DNA from: an uncultured Aquimarina sp.
GTDB taxonomy: Bacteria; Bacteroidota; Bacteroidia; Flavobacteriales; Flavobacteriaceae
Direction: 5' to 3'
Length of the DNA: 64,000 bases
Assembly (NCBI GenBank): GCA_947497175.1
Contig: CANMFM010000002.1
Span: forward strand, 62,001-126,000
Every line of letters begins with the position of its first letter. Position 1 is the first letter of the stretch. Of the stretch, positions 9,423 through 16,843 are shown piece after piece. The translations under genes were made by a program, and so were the position numbers. Under the pieces are notes generated by a model. It was given only the letters and a program-made list of their open reading frames with translations. It had not been told where the DNA came from and made no database searches.

Positions 9423-10175
9423 TTAGGTATTTAGCAAATCTTTGTGATAATATATAAGTGTTCCTCCATCGGTAGTGGTATAAAGTCCAAATTCAAAATG
9501 ATCCAATGCTTTCATTACTGTAATGGAGCATTTTGGCACCATCCTATCATGTGTTTCTACCATTACTACCTTAACTTTTGGAAGCCAGGATTCATAGTTT
9601 GATTCAAATAATTTTTTTTCAGCACCTTCAATATCAATTTTTAGGATATCAATTTGATCCCATTTCTGATCTTTTAAAACCTGATCTATTGTTACTGATT
9701 TAATATCATAGTCTGTTTCATTAGATTCTTCAACAACAAAACTATTGGTGGCATTATAAGGGTCATAAATTTTAAAATAGGTATTTGTATTGTAAAGACC
9801 ATTATTTAAAACAGTAATGCCAGAACAGTCTTCCATGTTCTTGTTTATCATTTGAAGATTATCTGCATCAATTTCTATAAGTACTATAGACGAGTCGGGA
9901 TATTTCATTTTAAAAAAACGAGAGGCTAATCCGACATTGGCTCCTGCATCAATTATTGTTTTTGGCTGTATCGGAAGATCAATATTGTAAATGTTATCAA
10001 AAAAGATTTCACCAAAAGTTTCGTGATCTTTTGTTTTCTTCCTCAGAAAAAAGGGTGGATTTTTAGATGTTTTTATTTTCGTTGCTTTTTTTCTGATGGA
10101 TACAAGAACCCTGATTGCATCGATAAGAGAAAAATTTCTTTTTAATTTTTTTATGTTAGATAGATGATTAAACAT
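9423..10175 (-). CDS. FkbM family methyltransferase
   Basis: 250 residues. The SAM-binding region reads TIIDAGANVGLASRFF followed by an acidic IEID strand, and the downstream LKIDIEGAE is the FkbM hallmark. FkbM enzymes O-methylate sugars or secondary metabolites. Placed between two acetylation-type genes and a set of glycosyltransferases, it probably methylates a sugar of the same glycan. A gap of about 200 bases with no gene separates it from the next gene downstream. Confidence 0.9.
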   Translation of the reverse strand: MFNHLSNIKKLKRNFSLIDAIRVLVSIRKKATKIKTSKNPPFFLRKKTKDHETFGEIFFDNIYNIDLPIQPKTIIDAGANVGLASRFFKMKYPDSSIVLIEIDADNLQMINKNMEDCSGITVLNNGLYNTNTYFKIYDPYNATNSFVVEESNETDYDIKSVTIDQVLKDQKWDQIDILKIDIEGAEKKLFESNYESWLPKVKVVMVETHDRMVPKCSITVMKALDHFEFGLYTTTDGGTLIYYHKDLLNT

Positions 10176-10204
10176 ATGCCTTTCTCTTTTGTTAACGGTT
10201 GAAT

Positions 10205-11266
10205 TTAGTCATTTAATAGAACATCTAGATCTCTTTCCAAAATTTCATGATAAAAAATGTCGGGCATTTCTGTTTCAATCACATTTTTGTGGAATTTATG
10301 ATTCCAAATAAAAACGGCATCATCAAAAGTCTCACGGAAGTATTTTTGATAATATGGAAAAAAAGAATCGTGAAAGACCAATATTTTCAGATCATTATTT
10401 GTTGTATCGTTATGATACCGTGCTTCATAAAATTTAGGTAAATTATGATAATCGCTGGGAACCGGAAGCGCATCAGGCTGTAAGACAGATTTTTCAGGGT
10501 TTTTGAATCTTAAAAAAGTAAAACCTTCCATTTCTTTATCCATTAGCATAATATTAAGGTCGCCGGCCTTCTCATAGGTCGTATACGGTTCTACATCTTC
10601 CATGGTATACGAATTTAATGTATACTGATCGAAGTCTTTTGTAATGGCTTTCATACTGGTTAAGTAGGCATAATGGGCGGCATAACCATTCCAGTGCGTG
10701 TCTGTTTTATGATATAATTGTTGATCGCTTTTTTCTGGAAAATCTTCTTGCAGATTGATAAAATTAACACCAATGGTTTTGCACAAAGAATCTAATTGCT
10801 GAAATTTTGTCTTCTTCTTAGATTTTTTGATTTTTATCATATCTCCATAGATGGTATGTTTATTTGCAGCTACAGCTAAATAAAAAACTATGTGTCTTTC
10901 ATTGAGCCATTTCTTTTTTTCTATTAAATTTTTTTTTAGGGTTGCAAGTTCTTCTGGAGAAAATACAACCATTCCCTTTGATTCTGATAGCGCATAGCTA
11001 AAATCATTTCCTAAAAATCTCCACCCATTTTTGGTGTCTACCACTCTGTTTGGTATTGGATCTACCTCAAAAACATTTGTTTTGAAATCGGTATAAATTT
11101 TTAGCAAGTCAGCTTTCAAAGGAAAATTCCTTCTAAAATTCATGCTAATCTTTCTTTCATTTTTATCTACAGGATCTACTTTAATCCTCAGGTTGACAAG
11201 AACAAGAGGTATTGATACAATAACAACACAAATTATAATAAATACTATGGTGATTTTTTTTTCCAT
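10205..11266 (-). CDS. AlgJ/AlgX-like SGNH O-acetyltransferase-family protein, copy 1
   Basis: 353 residues. A single N-terminal membrane helix (about 5-25) anchors a periplasmic SGNH-type domain. Asp189 and His191 lie in KTDTHWN and Ser301 in FHDSFF, matching the Asp-x-His plus Ser arrangement of AlgX. It starts two bases after the MBOAT gene ends, the arrangement of alginate acetylation operons where AlgI moves acetyl groups across the membrane and AlgJ/AlgX transfers them. It is paralogous to 8145-9221 throughout. The polymer acetylated is unknown; there are no alginate synthesis genes here. Confidence 0.85.
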   Translation of the reverse strand: MEKKITIVFIIICVVIVSIPLVLVNLRIKVDPVDKNERKISMNFRRNFPLKADLLKIYTDFKTNVFEVDPIPNRVVDTKNGWRFLGNDFSYALSESKGMVVFSPEELATLKKNLIEKKKWLNERHIVFYLAVAANKHTIYGDMIKIKKSKKKTKFQQLDSLCKTIGVNFINLQEDFPEKSDQQLYHKTDTHWNGYAAHYAYLTSMKAITKDFDQYTLNSYTMEDVEPYTTYEKAGDLNIMLMDKEMEGFTFLRFKNPEKSVLQPDALPVPSDYHNLPKFYEARYHNDTTNNDLKILVFHDSFFPYYQKYFRETFDDAVFIWNHKFHKNVIETEMPDIFYHEILERDLDVLLND

Positions 11267-11268
11267 CT

Positions 11269-12681
11269 TTAAAATCTAAAATAAATGAATGGGTTGTAAG
11301 AATCAGCAGCGATATATATGATAGACCAAATTAGTATCAATACTATGAATGTATACCTTAGCGGTAATAGTTTAGGGCTTTTTAGTTTTTGTTCTAGATA
11401 GGGGTAGATTGGCATAGAAAAAATTACCGCCAATATAAAAGTGAAAATGAATTCATTGTTATAATTAAAATATCCAATAAAATCATTCACTGTGGCATCT
11501 CCTTCTGTATACATGAATAAAGTTTTAAGATAGGCAACAGAGGATTCAATATCATCTGCTCTAAATAAAGCCCAACCTACATTAACAACTAGTAGTGCGT
11601 AGATATGCTGAATAGGTTTCCAGGTTTTTTTTAGAACTTTTTCAAAACCAAGTTTTTCAATAATAATAAAAATACCATGGTATAATCCCCATATTACAAA
11701 GGTCCATTGGGCTCCATGCCATAAACCAGTAACTAAGAACACTGCAAAGAGGTTAAAGTATGTTCTTCGTTTGCCTTTTCGATTACCGCCTAAAGGAATA
11801 TAGAGATAATCTCTAAACCAGGTTGAGAGCGATATATGCCAGCGTCTCCAAAATTCTTGAATGCTTCTGGAGATGTATGGATAGTTAAAGTTTTCTAAGA
11901 AATTAAACCCTAACATTCTACCCAATCCAATAGCCATATCAGAATACCCTGAAAAATCATAATAGATTTGAAAACTGTATGCAATTAAGCCTACCCAAGC
12001 GTTGTACGTAGAAAAACCTCCACCACTTTCTGTAAAAATAATATCTGCTATGCGTGCAAAGGTATTGGCAATAATCATTTTTTTGGCCAGACCTATTATA
12101 AAGCGCTCTAAGCCTTTTGCAAAACCAAAAATGCTTACTTGTCTATCGGCAATCTCTCTTTGGATATCGATATATCTAACGATGGGTCCGGCTACCAGTT
12201 GAGGAAACATCGTAACATAGGTTGCAAATTCTAATAAACTTCGATCTGCTTTTACATTACCTCTGTAAACATCTATAGTGTAAGACATGGTTTGAAAAAC
12301 ATAAAAACTTATTCCAAGAGGTAAAACAATCTCTGGTATGTTATGCAAACTTTCTGCATCCATTTGTAATATCTCCAATGTTGCATAAAGATTATCAATG
12401 GCAAAATTGAAATACTTAAAAACCCCAAGCGTAATTAAATTTGTGAGGATAGAAATTCTTAATCCTAGTTTTCGTTTTCCTTCTTCTATTAAAATACCAC
12501 ATTTATAATCAACCAGGGTCGAAAATATCATGATCAGAACTAAAAACTTCTCACCATAGGTGTAAAAATATAAACTGGCTGCGAGTAGTACTAAATTTCT
12601 ATACTTCTTAGGAACAATGAAGTACAATAATAATGTGAGTGGAAAAAAAAGAAGTAAAAAATAGGCGCTACTAAATACCAT
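11269..12681 (-). CDS. MBOAT family O-acyltransferase (AlgI-like)
   Basis: 470 residues and about ten membrane helices, the size of AlgI and DltB-like proteins. The conserved MBOAT blocks are present: PQLVAGPIVRY (160-170), YYDFSGYSDMAIG (240-252), FWRRWHISLS with His282, and GLWHG with the catalytic His322. It would carry acetyl groups from cytoplasmic acetyl-CoA to the periplasmic AlgJ/AlgX-like proteins encoded immediately downstream. It is the first gene of the minus-strand glycan cluster, so modification genes lead the operon and glycosyltransferases follow. Confidence 0.93.
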   Translation of the reverse strand: MVFSSAYFLLLFFPLTLLLYFIVPKKYRNLVLLAASLYFYTYGEKFLVLIMIFSTLVDYKCGILIEEGKRKLGLRISILTNLITLGVFKYFNFAIDNLYATLEILQMDAESLHNIPEIVLPLGISFYVFQTMSYTIDVYRGNVKADRSLLEFATYVTMFPQLVAGPIVRYIDIQREIADRQVSIFGFAKGLERFIIGLAKKMIIANTFARIADIIFTESGGGFSTYNAWVGLIAYSFQIYYDFSGYSDMAIGLGRMLGFNFLENFNYPYISRSIQEFWRRWHISLSTWFRDYLYIPLGGNRKGKRRTYFNLFAVFLVTGLWHGAQWTFVIWGLYHGIFIIIEKLGFEKVLKKTWKPIQHIYALLVVNVGWALFRADDIESSVAYLKTLFMYTEGDATVNDFIGYFNYNNEFIFTFILAVIFSMPIYPYLEQKLKSPKLLPLRYTFIVLILIWSIIYIAADSYNPFIYFRF

Positions 12682-12760
12682 GCGAAGTCGTTAAAAAAAT
12701 GCAAATATAATATTAATTATTCAGTTACTTGAGTTTTAATTTCGATAAAAAACATGTGAT

Positions 12761-12797
12761 CCTTACTAAAAACTCAAAAAAATAATATTTAGTAAGG
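12761..12797. repeat. 10-base perfect inverted repeat downstream of smpB
   Basis: CCTTACTAAA (12761-12770) and TTTAGTAAGG (12788-12797) are exact reverse complements around an AT-rich 17-base loop. There is no clear T-tract, so a terminator is doubtful; it could fold at the 3' end of the smpB transcript. Confidence 0.45.
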
Positions 12798-12846
12798 TGC
12801 TGTGTGTTAATTTAGTATGATTAAAATCTTCTTCGTCTTTAACGTT

Positions 12847-13305
12847 TTACCTGAAATCTTTTTTTATTCTATCAAGGTTTCTTTTATTGTCTCTATCCTT
12901 TATAGTTTCGCGTTTATCATACATTTTTTTACCTCTTGCCAATACGATATCGAGTTTTGCCAGTCCGCGATCATTAATAAATAGGCGAGTGGGTATAATC
13001 GTTAGCCCACTATGTTTAACTTCTTTTTCGAGTTTTTTTAGTTCCTTTTTGTTGAGTAAGAGTTTTCGTTCGCTTTTGGGGTTGTGGTTAAAATATGTAG
13101 CATGAGAATATTCTTCGATATGCATGTTGATTACAAATAACTCGCTGTTGCTAAATTCGCAAAAACTTTCTGCAATATTCGCTTTTCCTTCGCGAATAGC
13201 CTTTATTTCTGTTCCTGCAAGTTTTATTCCTGCGGTATACTTATCAAGAAATTCATATTCGAACTTTGCTTTTCTATTTAGTATGTTGATTTTATTTTGA
13301 TTCAT
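12847..13305 (-). CDS. smpB: SsrA-binding protein SmpB
   Basis: 152 residues from the ATG at 13305; a longer frame would need a TTG at 13317. SmpB binds tmRNA and delivers it to stalled ribosomes for trans-translation. Family features are the start INILNRKAKFEYEF, the central TEIKAIREGKANI, and the basic tail ending RDNKRNLDRIKKDFR that inserts into the decoding centre. The tmRNA gene itself was not seen in this window. Confidence 0.96.
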   Translation of the reverse strand: MNQNKINILNRKAKFEYEFLDKYTAGIKLAGTEIKAIREGKANIAESFCEFSNSELFVINMHIEEYSHATYFNHNPKSERKLLLNKKELKKLEKEVKHSGLTIIPTRLFINDRGLAKLDIVLARGKKMYDKRETIKDRDNKRNLDRIKKDFR

Positions 13306-13342
13306 CTGTGTGCTCAAGCGCTATTATAAATGCTTACAAAAG

Positions 13343-13372
13343 TACAAAGCTTTCCCGAAAGAAAGCTTTGTA
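13343..13372 (-). terminator. intrinsic terminator-like hairpin
   Basis: TACAAAGCTTTC and GAAAGCTTTGTA form a perfect 12-base stem with a six-base loop, just after the end of the 13392-13748 gene. On the minus strand it is followed only by a weak T-run. Confidence 0.65.
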
Positions 13373-13391
13373 TTATAATATTTACAAGTTT

Positions 13392-13748
13392 TTAAGGTTC
13401 CTGAAACTGAATCGTTGAGATTTTACCGTCTCTGTTGAGTTGCAATTCCATTATCAGGCTTATTTTTTCAAATGTTGCCGTGTACCTGTTTATACCTTCG
13501 GTTGTCTCTATAAAAGAAAGAGATGTTAAGCTTCCAAATTGTTCGAAACAGCCATTAACAAAACGTGTTACCCCTTCTTTATTCATTGCTTCCTGCATTT
13601 CAGAAGTATACAAATTATAAATCGCATCTACATTTTGGGCATTAAAATTTTCTTGAAAAGCTACTATAGTTTTTTCATACATAGCATCATCCTGTGCAGA
13701 AGCCGATACTATTGTAAAGAAAATTAAGAGAAGTAATAGTGGTCTCAT
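13392..13748 (-). CDS. small secreted DUF3887-like protein
   Basis: 118 residues from the ATG at 13748. This start gives a clean signal peptide, MRPLLLLLIFFTIVSASAQ, while the longer frame upstream adds an unrelated lysine- and phenylalanine-rich stretch. The mature part is about 100 residues, with alternating predicted helices and strands and no catalytic motif. FQENFNAQNVDAIYNLY is typical of NTF2-like folds such as DUF3887. The protein is probably periplasmic; its function is unknown. Confidence 0.65.
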   Translation of the reverse strand: MRPLLLLLIFFTIVSASAQDDAMYEKTIVAFQENFNAQNVDAIYNLYTSEMQEAMNKEGVTRFVNGCFEQFGSLTSLSFIETTEGINRYTATFEKISLIMELQLNRDGKISTIQFQEP

Positions 13749-13946
13749 GAACGTTATATTTTGGGATTTAGGAGATGCAAAATAATTATCTTTTTTAAAT
13801 TTTAAAAAAAAGTTAACAATAAAAATGAACACGATAAATGAGCAAGTTGAAGATGATGTGTTCTCTTATTCTTGTAATTTTATTGGAATCATTTTGTTTC
13901 TAGTTTAACAAAATTGTTGCAATTATTAGTCGGATATAGCGTAATT

Positions 13947-13954
13947 TAGTTTTG
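13947..13954 (+). promoter_or_regulatory. candidate -7 promoter box (TAGTTTTG)
   Basis: Exact TAnnTTTG match 14 bases before the start codon of the secreted-protein gene at 13969. The nearest TTG upstream is 27 bases away, longer than the usual spacing. Confidence 0.35.
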
Positions 13955-13968
13955 TTAAATGTGTTTTT

Positions 13969-14721
13969 ATGAAACGATATTTATTTTTAATATTGGGGTT
14001 GCTATTGTCTTCTTTTACGGTAATTAGCATTCAATTTTCTGCTCAGGAAATTATTGATAAAGCTATAGAGGTTTCTGGAGGAAAAAAATATGATAATGCA
14101 ATCATTCATTTTGAATTTAGAAACAAACACTATCGAAGTGAACGTAATGATGGAGTATACAAACTTGAGAGAAAAATGGATTCGCCAAATGGTGTGATCC
14201 ATGATGTGGTTAGTAATTCAGGTCTTAAGCGTACTATAGAGAACTGTTCGGTGCGTATTGCAGATTCTTTAATTACCAGAATTAGTGATGGTGTTAATTC
14301 GGTACATTATTTTGCTTATTTGCCCTATGGTCTTAATGCTCCTGCCGTTCATAAAAAAGTGGTTGGTGAGACGATAATCAATGGGGTTGATTATTATAAA
14401 GTCAACGTTTCTTTTGATGAAGAAGGAGGGGGGACCGATTTTGAAGATGAGTTTTTATATTGGATTCATAAAGAAAATTTTACCGTCGATTATCTTGCCT
14501 ATAAATATGCAGTTAACGGAGGTGGGATCCGTTTTAGAGAAGCTTATAACCCCAGGGTAATTAATGGGATTCGCTTTGTGGATTATAATAATTATAAAGC
14601 TACAGACTTAAATGTCTCTCTGTCTGACTTGGATGGATTGTTTAAAAGAGGTGAGCTCAAACTTCTTTCAAAGATTCAATTGAAAAATATCTTTGTGTAT
14701 ATAAATGATGATTGCTGCTAA
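13969..14721 (+). CDS. secreted DUF6503-like protein
   Basis: 250 residues with an N-terminal signal peptide ending near SIQFSAQ. The following IIDKAIEVSGG is the typical opening of flavobacterial proteins now grouped as DUF6503, distant relatives of outer-membrane lipoprotein sorting factors. These are rich in beta-strands and could bind a lipid or hydrophobic ligand in the periplasm. No enzyme motif is visible. Its stop codon overlaps the convergent phosphatase gene by four bases. Family assignment is from memory of the motif and moderately sure. Confidence 0.65.
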   Translation: MKRYLFLILGLLLSSFTVISIQFSAQEIIDKAIEVSGGKKYDNAIIHFEFRNKHYRSERNDGVYKLERKMDSPNGVIHDVVSNSGLKRTIENCSVRIADSLITRISDGVNSVHYFAYLPYGLNAPAVHKKVVGETIINGVDYYKVNVSFDEEGGGTDFEDEFLYWIHKENFTVDYLAYKYAVNGGGIRFREAYNPRVINGIRFVDYNNYKATDLNVSLSDLDGLFKRGELKLLSKIQLKNIFVYINDDCC

Positions 14722-15230
14722 TTAATATTGAGGATCGTATCTGTAACTATATTTTCGGTTATTTTAACAATAAACAATTTACCATAATCTTTTTCATTAA
14801 TCTGTGAATACTTTTCATCATTAATGATTTTATTTACAAATAAGGGTGTTGTGTTGCTATGACCAACAACTACCACAGTTTTTCCTTTTGTTTTCTGCTG
14901 AAAATTCAGGTCGTATAAATTACTGGGATTGTATAGCACCATTTTTATTTCTTGATTTTTGGCTATAGGTTCTGCTGTCTGTCGGGTTCTCTTATAATCG
15001 GTTGTATAGATCATATCTATTTTTGTGTCTGAAAACAATGCAGCCCATTTTTGAGCTCTTTTTTCTCCGGTTTCAGAGAGTAAAGGATTTGGATCCTTAG
15101 GATTATTGGTTAGCTCTTTTTCAGCATGCCTGATAAAAAAATAAGTTGTTGTCACCTGTTTTGTTGAAGCGCCTTGTGCAACACTCATGATAGAAAACAA
15201 TAGAAAAAACAAAGGGAAAAACTTCTTCAT
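14718..15230 (-). CDS. secreted histidine phosphatase family protein
   Basis: 170 residues. A signal peptide ends near SVAQGA, so the enzyme is probably periplasmic. The histidine phosphatase (phosphoglycerate mutase fold) motif RHAEK follows shortly after, and the second catalytic His lies in VVVVGHSNTTP. This places it with SixA-like or PhoE-like phosphatases acting on small molecules or phosphohistidine; the substrate is unknown. Confidence 0.85.
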   Translation of the reverse strand: MKKFFPLFFLLFSIMSVAQGASTKQVTTTYFFIRHAEKELTNNPKDPNPLLSETGEKRAQKWAALFSDTKIDMIYTTDYKRTRQTAEPIAKNQEIKMVLYNPSNLYDLNFQQKTKGKTVVVVGHSNTTPLFVNKIINDEKYSQINEKDYGKLFIVKITENIVTDTILNIN

Positions 15231-15288
15231 AGAGAATTGATAAATAGTTACTTGTAAAAATCGGTTGCATACTTTGATCCAAATGAAC

Positions 15289-15414
15289 TTATTCCAACAT
15301 GCCCATCTGCCATATTACAATAATCATAGATAAAATAGCTATGATAAAAAATCCTATATAAATATAAGAACTTTTCTTTTTATGAGAAGAGCCCAAATCG
15401 CCAGAAGATTTCAT
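15289..15414 (-). CDS. 41-residue single-pass membrane protein
   Basis: An ATG at 15414 opens 41 codons ending in TAA at 15289. The polar, lysine-rich N-terminus (MKSSGDLGSSHKKKSS) is followed by one hydrophobic helix of about 20 residues and a short tail (WQMGMLE). Positive-inside topology places the N-terminus in the cytoplasm. It lies between the phosphatase gene and the thioesterase gene, both minus strand, in space that is otherwise empty. Length, composition and position support a real small gene; no function can be given. Confidence 0.6.
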   Translation of the reverse strand: MKSSGDLGSSHKKKSSYIYIGFFIIAILSMIIVIWQMGMLE

Positions 15415-15470
15415 AATGGCATAGTTTTAAGTGGTTGTCGTCTTTATAAGACGCCTAAAAAAAGAAAATG

Positions 15471-15953
15471 TTACACTTTTTGTGGTTTTACATCCATAAT
15501 TCTTTCTTCAAAATTTTTTGCGCGAACAGGTTCGATTATACTTTTAAATAGTTTCATAAGATTTTCATCATGATTCCATCGTTTTTGCTGTAATAGATTA
15601 AAATGTACAAATGTACTCCATAGTATTGCTTTTAACTCTGTTTTATCGTGATTCCACATCTTGATTTCTACATGAAGCTGATTTTCGGTACAATGTATTA
15701 GTTGAGAGTCAATTATAACATCTTCCATTAATAGAGCAGGTTTCAGATAGGCGATTTGATTTGTGCCAACAACCCAGCTAATACCTCTGTTTTTGGCAAG
15801 GTCAAAAATGTCCAGATCATAATATTTCTCAATTTGATCTTCTCTTGCGTTGATCATGTAGTTGATATATGCTGCATTGTTCAGGTGGTTAAAAGGGTCG
15901 CAATCCTGGAACCTGATTTTGGCTTTACTTTCTAATATTTTTGGTAGTTTCAT
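15471..15953 (-). CDS. acyl-CoA thioesterase, 4HBT hotdog fold
   Basis: 160 residues from ATG 15953. A longer frame from 15977 would run through the operator-like repeat at 15969-15986, so the shorter start is preferred. The N-terminal RFQDCDPFNHLNNAAYINY carries the D-x-x-x-H-x-N active-site pattern of the YbgC/FadM 4-hydroxybenzoyl-CoA thioesterase family. It would hydrolyse acyl-CoA in the cytoplasm. The preceding gene encodes a TetR regulator, and a repeat resembling its own operator lies directly upstream, suggesting TetR control of this enzyme. Confidence 0.88.
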   Translation of the reverse strand: MKLPKILESKAKIRFQDCDPFNHLNNAAYINYMINAREDQIEKYYDLDIFDLAKNRGISWVVGTNQIAYLKPALLMEDVIIDSQLIHCTENQLHVEIKMWNHDKTELKAILWSTFVHFNLLQQKRWNHDENLMKLFKSIIEPVRAKNFEERIMDVKPQKV

Positions 15954-15968
15954 AGTTTTGTTATTAAT

Positions 15969-15986
15969 ATATACCAATCGGTATAT
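15969..15986. promoter_or_regulatory. TetR operator-like palindrome before the thioesterase gene
   Basis: An 18-base palindrome, core TATACCAATCGGTATA, symmetric except for one mismatched pair near the centre. It shares TATACC...GGTATA arms with the perfect palindrome at 16628-16649. It lies between the TetR stop and the thioesterase ATG. Binding by the local TetR protein is inferred. Confidence 0.7.
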
Positions 15987-16001
15987 TAGGAGTTAAAAAA
16001 A

Positions 16002-16598
16002 TTATTTTTTGAGTTCATTATGAATCATAGTGTCTATTTGATCCATTGTTTCTAATAAGTAGCTGTTGTCTTCAATAGTATGGGTCATAAAAATTGCGCC
16101 ACTGATCATGGTATATAGGCGCTTGGCATATAACATTGTGTCAATATCCGGATGTATTTCATTAACTAATTTACCGCCTTCAATAATTTTGGCAACATTA
16201 TTCTGTATTTTATGAATCGTATATTTTACATACTGAAATAACGATGGATTCTGGTGTTTCGCATCTACCCCCATATTTAACACAGGACAGCCTCCAAGTT
16301 CTTGACTGTAATTATAATAATTTCTATAAAAATCTGTGATCAGAAACAATTTTTCTAAAGGGGATTCACTTAATGATTGATGATCTGTAATACGGCGTAA
16401 CATGCTCTTAACTGTAGTGTTGAAAGCTGCGAGAGCCAATTCTTCTTTATTTTTGAAATTACCATAAATGGCTCCTTTTGTAAGTCCTGTCGCTTTAGTT
16501 ATGTCACTAAGGCTTGTAGCAGCATATCCATTTTTATTAAAAATAGGGGCCACCGTTTGGATTATGTATTCTGTTGTTTGCTTTGCCTTGGTTATCAT
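16002..16598 (-). CDS. TetR/AcrR family transcriptional regulator
   Basis: 198 residues. The N-terminal TetR DNA-binding domain has the helix-turn-helix LSDITKATGLTKGAIYGNF (about 28-46). The C-terminal ligand domain is variable and contains GGCPVLNMGVDA. Its own upstream region carries a TATATTTG -7 box (16616-16623), with a perfect palindrome over the region where the -33 element should be. A near-copy precedes the thioesterase gene. The layout suggests autorepression and control of an acyl-CoA thioesterase, so a fatty-acyl ligand is a reasonable guess. Confidence 0.9.
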   Translation of the reverse strand: MITKAKQTTEYIIQTVAPIFNKNGYAATSLSDITKATGLTKGAIYGNFKNKEELALAAFNTTVKSMLRRITDHQSLSESPLEKLFLITDFYRNYYNYSQELGGCPVLNMGVDAKHQNPSLFQYVKYTIHKIQNNVAKIIEGGKLVNEIHPDIDTMLYAKRLYTMISGAIFMTHTIEDNSYLLETMDQIDTMIHNELKK

Positions 16599-16615
16599 TT
16601 TTTGTGAAAATAAGT

Positions 16616-16623
16616 CAAATATA
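16616..16623 (-). promoter_or_regulatory. -7 promoter box of the TetR gene (TATATTTG)
   Basis: Exact TAnnTTTG on the minus strand, 18 bases before the TetR ATG at 16598. The operator at 16628-16649 begins five bases upstream of the box and would cover the -33 position. Confidence 0.6.
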
Positions 16624-16627
16624 ATAA

Positions 16628-16649
16628 AAATATACCAATTGGTATATTT
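16628..16649. promoter_or_regulatory. perfect 22-base palindromic operator of the TetR gene
   Basis: Core TATACCAATTGGTATA with three further matching bases on each side. The size, symmetry and position against the -7 box are typical of a TetR operator. The sister site is at 15969-15986. Confidence 0.78.
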
Positions 16650-16662
16650 ATAAACAAAAAAT

Positions 16663-16793
16663 AGAGACTGCCTAAAAAGGGTATTATAATGTCATTACGA
16701 AAAATTTTTAATTTAAAGTACTCTGTTAATTAATAGCTTAAGTTTAACAGATTCCTTTACCCCTCTCAAAATGACCATTTTTAGACAGCCTCT
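16663..16793. mobile_element. possible MITE-like element bounded by imperfect inverted repeats
   Basis: The left end AGAGACTGCCTAAAAAGGGT and the right end, read on the minus strand, AGAGGCTGTCTAAAAATGGT agree at 17 of 20 positions. Ends of the type GAGGCTGTCTnAAAA occur on some insertion sequences. The 131-base unit has no coding capacity and sits upstream of the TetR operator. No clear target duplication is visible, so this may be a decayed MITE or insertion-sequence remnant. Confidence 0.4.
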
Positions 16794-16843
16794 CGTATTT
16801 ACAACTCCCACGTTATAAATAAAAGTGGTTTATATACTATGGT

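Noticed and set aside
12761..12797. Inverted repeat after smpB as a terminator or tmRNA part
   Set aside because: The loop is long and AT-rich, there is no T-tract, and no tRNA-like ends or tag frame of tmRNA are present.
15382..15573. 63-codon plus-strand frame between phosphatase and thioesterase genes
   Set aside because: It is antisense to the 41-residue membrane-protein gene and runs into the thioesterase gene on the other strand.
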